A DNA stretch of 64,000 bases from Hirschia sp964351655 (GTDB lineage Bacteria > Pseudomonadota > Alphaproteobacteria > Caulobacterales > Hyphomonadaceae), in NCBI GenBank assembly GCA_964351655.1, contig CAYGPD010000002.1:111526-175525 (forward strand), in the 5' to 3' direction. The notes under the pieces are model-generated. The model was not told the DNA's origin and searched no databases. It was given only the letters and a program-made list of their open reading frames with translations. Shown here one piece after another: positions 8,959 through 17,136 of the stretch (position 1 is its first letter; each line of letters opens with the position of its first letter). The position numbers and the translations under genes were made by a program.

Positions 8959-11073
8959 CTACATAGATACTCTAAATCCCACACGTATATTTCGTCCCAT
9001 AGCAGGAACAGTGTCTTTCAATACTGACGTAGCGTAACGAATTTCTTCATCACCAATGTTATTGATATTAAAAAACACCTGTGCCCTTTTTCCCTCTGAT
9101 GTAAAAACTGGTAGGTCGTAACTGCTTTTTACATTCACCAGTGTGTAGCCGTCTGTTGGCAATTGACCTTCACCTGCATCGTTTTGAACATCTGCAACAG
9201 TAAGTTCAGCAACCAACGCCAAACTTCCCCAACGTGCGGTACTGCCTGCATTAAATGTAAGAGGTGGCAAATAAGGAACATTTGAGCCGTTATTCAATTC
9301 AGCAATGACATAATCTAAACTAGCTTCAAGGTCCCAATCAGCACCAACTAAACCATTTTCAACTCTGAAATTTGAATATATTTCTCCACCTGAAAATTTA
9401 GCATCCTGTTGTGTAAACCTATAAACGGCTAATTCATCGATCTCATCTTGAAGACTTCCATCCAGCTCAATGCTAGAAGGTGCTAAATAAATAAAGTCTT
9501 TAAAATCAGTATGGAATATACTCGCTCCCAATTCCAATCTCTCATTTTGCCAGCGAGCTGAAGCTTCAAAATTTAAACCTTTTTCTTTGGATAGAGATGA
9601 GTCACCTACTTCATATTGACCTGTGGCTAAATGAGGCCCAAAGGCAAAGAGTTCACTTTCATTTGGAGCACGTTGAGTATAGGAAACTTGGCTTCCAATG
9701 AACCAACCATTTGCCCAATGTTGATGCAATCCGAAAGAACCACTTGTGAGATTAAAATCAGCATCTCCCATAGTTTGATTTTTCAACTCTACATCATCTA
9801 TTCGTAGACCACCTTCAATTCCAAATCCTCCTTCCCACTCTTTGGTTTCGTATACAAACAGACCGGTCACGTTTTGCTCTGTAGGTGTGATAAAGGCTTC
9901 TTCACCTATAGAAGCCAACGCTTTATCTATGAAATGCACACCGAAAGCACCTTTTAGACCGCGCCAAGAGTGACCTAATTCCACGCGACCTTCTATTCCG
10001 TCACTTGTAAAAGAGGTTCCCGCAACCGCAGGGGCTTCATATTCAATATGTGAGTAATCTGCATAAGATAATGTAGCGATTGCATCTGAAAATACGTTAT
10101 TTTCAAAAGTCCAACCACCTCGAAGATCATACCGAGTTTGCTCCATGTCAATAAATGGTAGTTCTTCATCATGCTCGTGTTCCTCGTCGTGTTCATCTTC
10201 ATGCTCTTCCTCATGAGCGTGTCCTGGTAGACCATATAATGAAGTATGATGACGTATTCCAAAGCCAATGAAGCCTGATTTCCCTATCCAACTAACGCCA
10301 GCTGAAATAGAATCCGTTTCCAAGAAAGAATTTTCTACCGTTCCTGAGATTTCATCGTTGTGCTCATCTTCATGACCTTCATGTTCATCTTCCCCCTCTT
10401 CATGCTGCTCTTCCAAAGCATGAAGCCTGGCAGACTCAGAATATCCAGGAATATCAAAATCATCAAAGTCACGTTTTGTACCAACTAAAGTAAAAACAAA
10501 ATCCCCAACAACAAACTGGCCACGCGCGCTTAATTCTTTACCGTTATTACCGCTATTGTAAGCACCATATACCTCAGCCGAGGTTTGCTTTTCTGGCTTT
10601 TTCTCCAGAATTAGCCCATCAATGACATTCACGACACCACCAATAGCCTGACCTCCATATGCTAATGCTGCGGGCCCACGCAATATTTCGATACGTTCGG
10701 CATCTAATCCATCAGCCATAACTTGGTGATCTGGTGAAGCCGCTGAGACGTCTACTGTGCCAATTCCATTGTTAAGAACGAGAACACGTTCAGATCCAAG
10801 CCCCCTAAGCACCGGACGACTAGCACCGGCTCCAAAATAAGTAGTAGCCACCCCTGGCTGTCTATCTAATGTGTCTCCCAGGGTGCCTGCTAATTGGTCA
10901 ACAATGGCTTCTCTATTCATAAATGTTGCATTGCCTATAAGCTCATCAGCTGTACGGCTTGGGCCTGGAGAAGTTACAATTATGGTATCTTGTTTATCTT
11001 CGGCGGTGGCCACAGGTGCTATACTCGCCATTAATGTCAACGCCCCAAGGCATGTTGAGTTTTTGAATTTCAT
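8959..11073 (-). CDS. TonB-dependent outer-membrane receptor, ZnuD-like (probable zinc uptake)
   Basis: A TonB-dependent receptor of 704 residues with a signal peptide ending near VATA (about residue 24). The plug domain follows (LRGLGSERVLVLNNGIG, ERIEILRGPAALAYGGQAIGG), then a beta-barrel that ends in an aromatic-containing final strand (GFRVSM). Two putative surface loops, at about residues 217-241 and 283-306, consist almost entirely of His, Glu and Asp, as in Neisseria ZnuD and other zinc receptors. The ATG at 11073 is chosen because the signal peptide starts there. A Zur-box-like palindrome lies upstream of the preceding small gene. Metal specificity is inferred from the loops and that site; copper or nickel is the alternative. 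Confidence 0.88.
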   Translation of the reverse strand: MKFKNSTCLGALTLMASIAPVATAEDKQDTIIVTSPGPSRTADELIGNATFMNREAIVDQLAGTLGDTLDRQPGVATTYFGAGASRPVLRGLGSERVLVLNNGIGTVDVSAASPDHQVMADGLDAERIEILRGPAALAYGGQAIGGVVNVIDGLILEKKPEKQTSAEVYGAYNSGNNGKELSARGQFVVGDFVFTLVGTKRDFDDFDIPGYSESARLHALEEQHEEGEDEHEGHEDEHNDEISGTVENSFLETDSISAGVSWIGKSGFIGFGIRHHTSLYGLPGHAHEEEHEDEHDEEHEHDEELPFIDMEQTRYDLRGGWTFENNVFSDAIATLSYADYSHIEYEAPAVAGTSFTSDGIEGRVELGHSWRGLKGAFGVHFIDKALASIGEEAFITPTEQNVTGLFVYETKEWEGGFGIEGGLRIDDVELKNQTMGDADFNLTSGSFGLHQHWANGWFIGSQVSYTQRAPNESELFAFGPHLATGQYEVGDSSLSKEKGLNFEASARWQNERLELGASIFHTDFKDFIYLAPSSIELDGSLQDEIDELAVYRFTQQDAKFSGGEIYSNFRVENGLVGADWDLEASLDYVIAELNNGSNVPYLPPLTFNAGSTARWGSLALVAELTVADVQNDAGEGQLPTDGYTLVNVKSSYDLPVFTSEGKRAQVFFNINNIGDEEIRYATSVLKDTVPAMGRNIRVGFRVSM

Positions 11074-11132
11074 TTTAATTTTCTCGTTTAGTCTGTGTCT
11101 GTCACTGATCGTGACGCTCAAGTGTTAGAAGA

Positions 11133-11432
11133 CTAAACTTTGGGAGGACCCCTTGGGGGGGGAGCTCTCCCTGGCGGATGCGACCATGCGACCAATTCAA
11201 AGAAAAACTTATAATTTAATTGAACGGGTCGATGGTACGGAAAAGAAGATGGCAAATGCTTTTGAACAACAACATCAGTTGTAGACACGCTTGCAACCAA
11301 ACACTCTATACCGTCGTGTTGATGTGGATCGCTACCGTATTCAGCCGAATGCACTATACCTATAATTTGCACAATCGTGAAAAGAACGGATATTATAAGC
11401 CATATTCTTATTGAGGATATCAAAGATAACAT
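11133..11432 (-). CDS. Small His-containing membrane or secreted protein, DUF2946-like
   Basis: A 99-residue protein with an N-terminal hydrophobic segment (IWLIISVLFTIVQIIGIV), then DPHQHDGIECL, a short polar region, and a Pro/Arg-rich tail (RAPPPRGPPK). This resembles the small DUF2946-type proteins often encoded beside metal-linked TonB receptors. It is not a confident homology call. The ATG at 11432 is used; an upstream GTG (11450) would leave almost no leader, because it sits only 3 bases from the Zur-like palindrome. The stop is 59 bases before the receptor gene, so the two are probably one transcript. A run of eight C residues (coding strand) lies six codons before the stop. A periplasmic metal-binding role is inference. 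Confidence 0.6.
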   Translation of the reverse strand: MLSLISSIRIWLIISVLFTIVQIIGIVHSAEYGSDPHQHDGIECLVASVSTTDVVVQKHLPSSFPYHRPVQLNYKFFFELVAWSHPPGRAPPPRGPPKV

Positions 11433-11453
11433 GCAAATACACCGAACCACTTC

Positions 11454-11470
11454 ATGTTACAATATAACAT
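11454..11470. promoter_or_regulatory. Zur-box-like palindrome
   Basis: The sequence ATGTTACAATATAACAT is an almost perfect palindrome. It differs at a single base from the core of the enterobacterial Zur consensus ATGTTATAWTATAACAT. It lies 21 bases upstream of the small His-protein gene that precedes the ZnuD-like receptor. On the minus strand it contains TATATT, which could be the -10 box, so bound Zur would block the promoter. Confidence 0.7.
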
Positions 11471-11602
11471 GCAAACTCGATGTATTAGACATAAGGAAAA
11501 ACTGCAATACTTTCTTGCAGAAACATTTTTAATTGTATGATGTACTTAGGAAAGATATTGTACAGCTCGACCCTTACAACAATATTTTGACCGGATTACA
11601 TT

Positions 11603-11845
11603 ATGATTTCTATACACTTTTATGGAAAAATTTCAGATTTTCTCGGAAATTCTATCCGGCTTAAACTCCCCGATAACATTTTAAAAATTGAAGAACTAAG
11701 ACTGCATCTTAGTCAAATAAAAAATTATCCAGAGCTAAATGACCTGAACATTCGAGCCACTGTAAACGATGAATTTGTTTCAGAAACATATGTGATACAA
11801 ACTCATGACACCATATCTTTTTTGAGTCCCTTTTCCGGAGGATAG
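11603..11845 (+). CDS. moaD: Molybdopterin synthase small subunit MoaD
   Basis: An 80-residue ubiquitin-like protein ending in the Gly-Gly tail (PFSGG) that is adenylated by MoeB and thiocarboxylated. The thiocarboxylate donates sulfur to cyclic pyranopterin monophosphate inside the MoaD2-MoaE2 molybdopterin synthase. Length and C-terminus are typical. moaE starts five bases after the stop, and the moaE ribosome site lies inside the Gly-Gly codons, so the pair is translationally coupled. The product serves the molybdoenzymes encoded in this window (NasA and the FdhF-like protein) and others. Confidence 0.93.
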   Translation: MISIHFYGKISDFLGNSIRLKLPDNILKIEELRLHLSQIKNYPELNDLNIRATVNDEFVSETYVIQTHDTISFLSPFSGG

Positions 11846-11850
11846 TGTAA

Positions 11851-12309
11851 TTGAACAGCAATATTAAACTCACGGATTGCCATTTGGACACAAACGTCGA
11901 GGAGGCGGATTTTCGTTCAAAAATCACTGACTGTGGTGCAATAGTAACTTTTTGTGGAATTGCACGATCCACGACTAAAGAATTTGAACCATTGGACAGT
12001 CTCGTTCTTGAGACACACCCTACCCTAACTATAAAATCAATGAATAAAATTGCGGCATCTGCCCAAACTAAATTTGATGTAAAATATATTCATGTTGTAC
12101 ATCGGTATGGTTATATCTTGCCCAAAGAAGCTATTGTGTTTGTAGCTGTAGCTAGTGCTCATAGGCGCGCAGCATTTCAAGCCGCCGATTATCTCATGGA
12201 CAGACTCAAAACCGACGCGGTGTTTTGGAAGAGAGAAGAAGGCCCTTTTGGTAAACGATGGATTGAGCCAACTAAACTAGACAGACAAGATCGAGACCGC
12301 TGGAAATAG
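11851..12309 (+). CDS. moaE: Molybdopterin synthase large subunit MoaE
   Basis: A 152-residue catalytic subunit of molybdopterin synthase. Family motifs: FCGIAR near the N-terminus, the central HRYGYILPKEAIVFVAVAS stretch, SAHRRAAFQA, and FWKREEG with the active-site lysine, followed by RWIEP. It starts at TTG, with GGAGG nine bases upstream inside the end of moaD; no better codon is in frame. It forms the heterotetramer with MoaD. The other moa/moe genes are not in the window. Confidence 0.93.
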   Translation: MNSNIKLTDCHLDTNVEEADFRSKITDCGAIVTFCGIARSTTKEFEPLDSLVLETHPTLTIKSMNKIAASAQTKFDVKYIHVVHRYGYILPKEAIVFVAVASAHRRAAFQAADYLMDRLKTDAVFWKREEGPFGKRWIEPTKLDRQDRDRWK

Positions 12310-12366
12310 TACCTCCTTACCTTTCATACCAATATAAATGGTTCACTCTTGAAAGAGGCGAAAAGC

Positions 12367-13845
12367 ATGGCTAATGCCCTGATGTTCCAAGGAACTGGTT
12401 CCGATGTCGGCAAATCTATTATTGTCGCAGGGCTTTGCAGAGTGGCTAAAAGACGTGGCATTTCTGTAGCTCCTTTTAAACCTCAGAATATGTCAAACAA
12501 TGCAGCAGCATGTGTTGATGGGGGTGAAATCGGACGAGCCCAAGCTCTCCAAGCATTTGCTGCAGGCCTACAGCCGCATACTGACTTTAATCCCGTACTT
12601 CTAAAGCCACAATCAGATACAAGTGCCCAAGTTATTGTTCATGGGAAACCACTGGAAATTGTCGAAGCGTCTAAATATATCAATACACGGGATAAATTGA
12701 TGGGAGCAGTAGTCACAAGCTTTGAGCGACTTTCAACATCATATGATCTAATAATTGTTGAAGGTGCTGGCAGCCCAGCCGAAATAAATCTAAGAGCACG
12801 TGATATTGCAAATATGGGATTTGCCAGGAAGTTAGGTGTACCTGTTTGCTTAATTGGAGATATCGATAAAGGTGGAGTGATTGCGAGTTTAGTTGGTACA
12901 AAAAACGTTATCAGCCCAAACGATGCTGATATGATTACGAGCTTTATTGTCAATAAATTTAGAGGAAATCCATCGTTATTTGATGAGGGGGTTAAAGCTA
13001 TAGAAAATATAACAGACTGGCCATGCTTGGGCGTTATTCCTTGGATAGGTGCGTTGGCTAGGCTACCTGCAGAGGATTCTGTTCTACAAAGTAGACATGA
13101 CCATCAAGATCGTTCTCGATTAAAAATTTCTGCTCCAATGCTATCAAGAATGGCTAATTTTGATGATGCTGACCCCTTGCGGTTAGATCCAAACGTAGAC
13201 TTTCAATGGATCCCCCCTGGCCAAGTAATTCCTCGCGAAACAGATGTAATTATATTGTTTGGAACTAAATCTACCTTAGGCGAACTTGATTTTATAAGGA
13301 TGCAAGAGTGGGACAAAGATATTCTATCTCATGCCCGCCACGGAGGACATGTTTTAGGTGTTTGTGGAGGGTACCAAATGCTAGGTAAAACCGTCACTGA
13401 CTCGTTTGGCAACGACGGTATTAAAGGAACAAGAAATGGACTTGGATTACTAAATGTCGAAACTCTGATGAATGAACAAAAAATCGTGCGCAAAGTTCAC
13501 GGAAAATGTCTTGAAAACAACGTAAATTTTGATGGGTACGAAATTCATAGTGGTCGAACATTTGGACTAGACTGTAATCGACCAGTCATTGAAATTAATG
13601 ATTCTATGGATGGTGCAAAAAACGCCAATTTAAATGTAGCGGGCACCTATGTTCATGGCATTTTTTCGTCAAATGAATATCGAGATGCGTGGATTCAAAC
13701 TCACCTTAAAAGATCTATCACTGGCTATGATTACGGAGCTAGTATCGAATCAGCTTTGGATGAGCTTGCGGATACACTTGAGAAGGTTTTGAACATCGAT
13801 GCACTGCTCAAATTAGCAAAACCAATTGGATGGTACCCTCACTAA
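12367..13845 (+). CDS. cobQ: Cobyric acid synthase CobQ
   Basis: A 492-residue enzyme that uses glutamine and ATP to amidate side chains b, d, e and g of adenosylcobyrinic a,c-diamide. The N-terminal part is a dethiobiotin-synthetase-like ATPase with P-loop GTGSDVGKS, then APFKPQNMSNNA and EGAGSPAEINL. The C-terminal glutamine amidotransferase has the nucleophile Cys333 in GVCGGYQMLG and His430 in YVHGIF. ATG 12367 is favoured over the upstream TTG (12349) because GAGG precedes it at normal spacing and the family start MANALMFQGTGS follows. No other cobalamin gene is nearby, so the rest of the pathway must lie elsewhere. Confidence 0.95.
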   Translation: MANALMFQGTGSDVGKSIIVAGLCRVAKRRGISVAPFKPQNMSNNAAACVDGGEIGRAQALQAFAAGLQPHTDFNPVLLKPQSDTSAQVIVHGKPLEIVEASKYINTRDKLMGAVVTSFERLSTSYDLIIVEGAGSPAEINLRARDIANMGFARKLGVPVCLIGDIDKGGVIASLVGTKNVISPNDADMITSFIVNKFRGNPSLFDEGVKAIENITDWPCLGVIPWIGALARLPAEDSVLQSRHDHQDRSRLKISAPMLSRMANFDDADPLRLDPNVDFQWIPPGQVIPRETDVIILFGTKSTLGELDFIRMQEWDKDILSHARHGGHVLGVCGGYQMLGKTVTDSFGNDGIKGTRNGLGLLNVETLMNEQKIVRKVHGKCLENNVNFDGYEIHSGRTFGLDCNRPVIEINDSMDGAKNANLNVAGTYVHGIFSSNEYRDAWIQTHLKRSITGYDYGASIESALDELADTLEKVLNIDALLKLAKPIGWYPH

Positions 13846-13868
13846 AGCTTCTAATTATTTGATCATAT

Positions 13869-14687
13869 TTAATTGCCCATTGGAACGGCAACTAGGTTTT
13901 CTTCTTTTACAGCAGTTCTCATATATTCGGGTTTGTGTTCTACCAGTTCCCACTTCCCATTATGGTGTTCTACCAGAGCTGAGCAACTTTCTACCCAATC
14001 TCCATCATTCATATATGCAATACCGTCAATTTCTCGCATTTCTGCTACATGAATATGGCCACAAATTGCACCATCAAAGCCTTTACGTTTGCAATAATCC
14101 GCGACGTGACCTTCAAAGCTATGAATATAATTTAAAGCTTTCTTCGTTCGCTTTTTTAACTCGTTTGAGAGAGACCAATAAGGCAAACCTAAACGTCTGC
14201 GAACTTGGTTTAGCTTAGTGTTTACCATTAACATAAAGTTGTAAGCATTATCGCCTAAAAACATAATCCATTTTCGGTCTGAGCGCATCATTCCATCGAA
14301 CATGTCTCCATGAACGACCAAATACCTTTTTCCATCAACACCTTGATGCGTTATTCTGTTTTTCACATCAATATGTCCAAAGCTCATCCCAAAACCTAGA
14401 AAAGCTCGCAAGAACTCATCATGATTTCCGACTATATATACAACTTCAGTATCCCTTTTGGAGGCGGTTAGAATACGGCGAATGACATTGGTATGTGCTT
14501 GTGGCCAAAACCATTTCTTCCGCAAGCGCCAACCATCGATAATGTCGCCAACTAAGTACAGCTTTTCACATGTGTTGGATTTTAAAAATTCACACAATGC
14601 TTCAGCTTGGCATCCTTCAGACCCTAGGTGTATATCAGATATGAAAATGCTTTTGTATTTAGGTTGTAAACTATTCATGAAGCGCAC
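13869..14687 (-). CDS. Metallophosphoesterase, UDP-2,3-diacylglucosamine diphosphatase-like
   Basis: A 272-residue calcineurin-like phosphoesterase. The two-metal site motifs are complete: SDIHLG (Asp18, His20), GDIIDGW (Asp48), GNHDE (Asn88, His89), VVHGDMFD and GHIHV. The layout matches the LpxH-like group that hydrolyses UDP-2,3-diacylglucosamine to lipid X in lipid A synthesis, with the longer C-terminus seen in alphaproteobacterial members. A second in-frame ATG lies three codons in (14678). It converges on cobQ with a 23-base gap. LpxH proper, LpxI or another nucleotide-sugar phosphatase remain possible, so no symbol is given. Confidence 0.82.
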   Translation of the reverse strand: MRFMNSLQPKYKSIFISDIHLGSEGCQAEALCEFLKSNTCEKLYLVGDIIDGWRLRKKWFWPQAHTNVIRRILTASKRDTEVVYIVGNHDEFLRAFLGFGMSFGHIDVKNRITHQGVDGKRYLVVHGDMFDGMMRSDRKWIMFLGDNAYNFMLMVNTKLNQVRRRLGLPYWSLSNELKKRTKKALNYIHSFEGHVADYCKRKGFDGAICGHIHVAEMREIDGIAYMNDGDWVESCSALVEHHNGKWELVEHKPEYMRTAVKEENLVAVPMGN

Positions 14688-14731
14688 CCATAAAGTGCTT
14701 CTGTATAATTTTTATGACGTTAAGCAAACAA

Positions 14732-17098
14732 TCAAACTGGCTTCCCAGCTGTTAAGCCATTCACCCTATTCACAATAGCCTCAGTATCAATTCCATAGTG
14801 TCGATATAATTCAGAAATGGTGCCGGTTTGTCCAAAATGCTCTACGCCAAGTGATATACACTGATGGCCTACAACGGAACCTAACCAAGAAAGCGTTGCA
14901 GGATGCCCGTCTATCACTGTTATAATTTTACAGTAGGATGGTAAACCTTCCAATAAGGATTCAATATGACTTCTACCTTTCATATTTCCTCGAGATCTAA
15001 CGCGCTGTGCTGCGGTCCATCCTGCTAGCAAGCGGTCTGCTGAAGTTATAGCTAGGACACCAACATCTCTCCTTCCTTCCCCTACAATTGCTGCAGCTTT
15101 GATTGCTTCTTGAGCTACAGCGCCTTGGTACGCAATCACGATTTCACAATTGCTTCCCGGTTTTCGCATCCAGTAACCGCCATCAATAGTGCCTTGGAGA
15201 AACTCCTCATCCTCCCTATTTCTTGGTTGCTCTAGCGGATTAGTAGTAAGTCGAAGGTAAACTGATCCACCAGTCTCATCTCTTAGCCAAGTCCGTTCAT
15301 CGGGATCGTGGCTTCCGCCTCGTTGCATATAATCAAAAGCCCATTCCATTATGATAGTAAGTTCATCAACAAATGCCGGTTCAAAGGAGGCTAATCCATC
15401 TTGGCTAATTCCAATGAGTGGAGACCCAATTGATTGGTGTGCTCCTCCCTCTGGTGCAAGCGTTACACCTGATGGTGTTCCCACGATCATAAAACGCGCA
15501 TCTTGATAGCATGCATAGTTTAATGCATCCAAACCACGTGCGACGAAAGGATCGTAAACAGTTCCAATCGGTATCAAACGCTTGCCAAAAAGAGAATGAG
15601 ATAAGCCAGCGGCACCCAAGAGCAAAAACAGGTTCATTTCAGCTATACCTAGTTCAATATGCTGACCTTCAGGTAGAAATTCCCATTTAGCTGTTGATGG
15701 AATTTTTTCATTTTTAAATGTGTCTTCTTGGTGCTCTCTAGCAAATAATTTGCGTCTATTAACCCATGGTCCAAGATTGGTCGTACCCGTAACATCTGGT
15801 GATGTTGTAACTATGCGCTCTGCTAGTAAGCTATTGCCTTTTGAAAGTTCATCCAGAATTTTCCCAAAACCCATTTGTGTGGAAATAAGAGAGTCTGGTT
15901 TTATAGCTATATTTGGAACCTCAATGAGACTATCATTGTAACGTCTCGGTCCATTAGAAAAAAACGGTACGTTTTCTAGAAATCTTTTAAGTCCTTCGAC
16001 GTCTGTAACGTTAGCGAACCTATCCCACTCCTGACCTTCAGATATCCCCATATGCTTTTGCCAGTTTCGCATTTGAGTAGGGTTCATCAGCCCGCCATGA
16101 TTGTCCTTATGACCCGCTATAGGGGTACCCCACCCTTTGATTGTGTAAGCTAAAAAACAAACGGGCCTATCGTGATCTATCTGATCAAATGCCTTGGCCA
16201 TTGTCTCAACGCAGTTACCACCAAGGTTTTCCATTAATTCAGCTAACTGCTCATCAGAACGCGCTTCAATTAGAGCTGTGACGTCTCCCTGATCACCTAG
16301 CTCATCCAAGAGTCTTTTACGCCATACCGCGCCGCCCATAAAAGTCAGAGCTGAATAAAGTTGGTTGGGGCAATTATCTATCCAAGCCTTAAGCTTGTCT
16401 CCGCCACTTTCTTTGAAAGCTGCCTCTTGTAAAACGCCATACTTTATACGAACCACATCCCAACCGAATGCGCTAAAAATCTGTTCTACACGTTTCCAAA
16501 GCCCTTCACGAACTACGCCATCTAATGACTGACGATTGTAGTCTATTATCCACCAACAGTTTCGTAACCCGTTTTTCCACCCCTCCTGCAATGTCTCATA
16601 AATGTTGCCCTCATCTAATTCAGCATCTCCGACGAGAGCGACCATGCGGCCCAATTCTAAGTGATTGCCCCAAGATTTTGCTTGAATATAGTCTTGAATA
16701 AGTGATGCGAAAGATGTGATTGCAACACCGAGTCCAACAGAACCAGTTGAGAAATCTACGTCATCAATGTCCTTAGTACGGCTTGGATAGGATTGCACAC
16801 CGCCAAAGCCTCTAAAATTTTCCATTTTTTCTAGAGTTTGGTTTCCCATTAAATATTGAATTGCATGGAATACAGGTGATGCGTGGGGTTTAACTGCTAC
16901 ACGATCTTCAGGTCTTAAGGCAGAAAAATATAGGGCTGTCATGATAGACACTATGGAAGCAGAAGATGCTTGGTGTCCGCCAACTTTTATGCCTTCAGTT
17001 TTTTCCCGTAGATGATTAGCATTATGTACCATCCAGTGAGAAAGCCATAAAAGGCGTTGCTCAATGGTTTTCAAGTACTTTGAACGATCAACCTTCAT
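14732..17098 (-). CDS. mdeB: 2-oxobutyrate dehydrogenase E1-like, AceE/transketolase family (MdeB-like)
   Basis: A 788-residue thiamine diphosphate enzyme homologous to the homodimeric E1 of pyruvate dehydrogenase. The TPP motif is GDAELDEGNIYE, ending near DYNRQ, and the second half has the pyrimidine domain (IELGIAEMNLFLLLGAAG) and EGGAHQSIGSPL. It is about 100 residues shorter than AceE. In Pseudomonas putida the mdeRBA group pairs methionine gamma-lyase with such an E1 (MdeB), which handles the 2-oxobutyrate released; here the gene directly follows the lyase gene on the same strand. The function follows from context: the sequence alone supports only an AceE-like 2-oxoacid dehydrogenase. 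No dedicated E2 partner lies next to it. Confidence 0.82.
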   Translation of the reverse strand: MKVDRSKYLKTIEQRLLWLSHWMVHNANHLREKTEGIKVGGHQASSASIVSIMTALYFSALRPEDRVAVKPHASPVFHAIQYLMGNQTLEKMENFRGFGGVQSYPSRTKDIDDVDFSTGSVGLGVAITSFASLIQDYIQAKSWGNHLELGRMVALVGDAELDEGNIYETLQEGWKNGLRNCWWIIDYNRQSLDGVVREGLWKRVEQIFSAFGWDVVRIKYGVLQEAAFKESGGDKLKAWIDNCPNQLYSALTFMGGAVWRKRLLDELGDQGDVTALIEARSDEQLAELMENLGGNCVETMAKAFDQIDHDRPVCFLAYTIKGWGTPIAGHKDNHGGLMNPTQMRNWQKHMGISEGQEWDRFANVTDVEGLKRFLENVPFFSNGPRRYNDSLIEVPNIAIKPDSLISTQMGFGKILDELSKGNSLLAERIVTTSPDVTGTTNLGPWVNRRKLFAREHQEDTFKNEKIPSTAKWEFLPEGQHIELGIAEMNLFLLLGAAGLSHSLFGKRLIPIGTVYDPFVARGLDALNYACYQDARFMIVGTPSGVTLAPEGGAHQSIGSPLIGISQDGLASFEPAFVDELTIIMEWAFDYMQRGGSHDPDERTWLRDETGGSVYLRLTTNPLEQPRNREDEEFLQGTIDGGYWMRKPGSNCEIVIAYQGAVAQEAIKAAAIVGEGRRDVGVLAITSADRLLAGWTAAQRVRSRGNMKGRSHIESLLEGLPSYCKIITVIDGHPATLSWLGSVVGHQCISLGVEHFGQTGTISELYRHYGIDTEAIVNRVNGLTAGKPV

Positions 17099-17136
17099 AA
17101 CAAGTCTAACCTATCTAAAATGAGGACAATTGGGTT

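Noticed and set aside
11220..11414. A 64-codon plus-strand frame opposite the small His-protein gene
   Set aside because: It is the shadow of the minus-strand gene, which has a membrane segment, operon position and an upstream Zur-like site.
11502..11530. CTGCAA-N7-TTGCAG hairpin followed by TTTTT before moaD, considered as an attenuator or molybdenum cofactor riboswitch
   Set aside because: The stem is only 6 bp, the T run is six bases away, and the 130-base leader is too short and lacks the conserved multi-stem layout of the Moco riboswitch.
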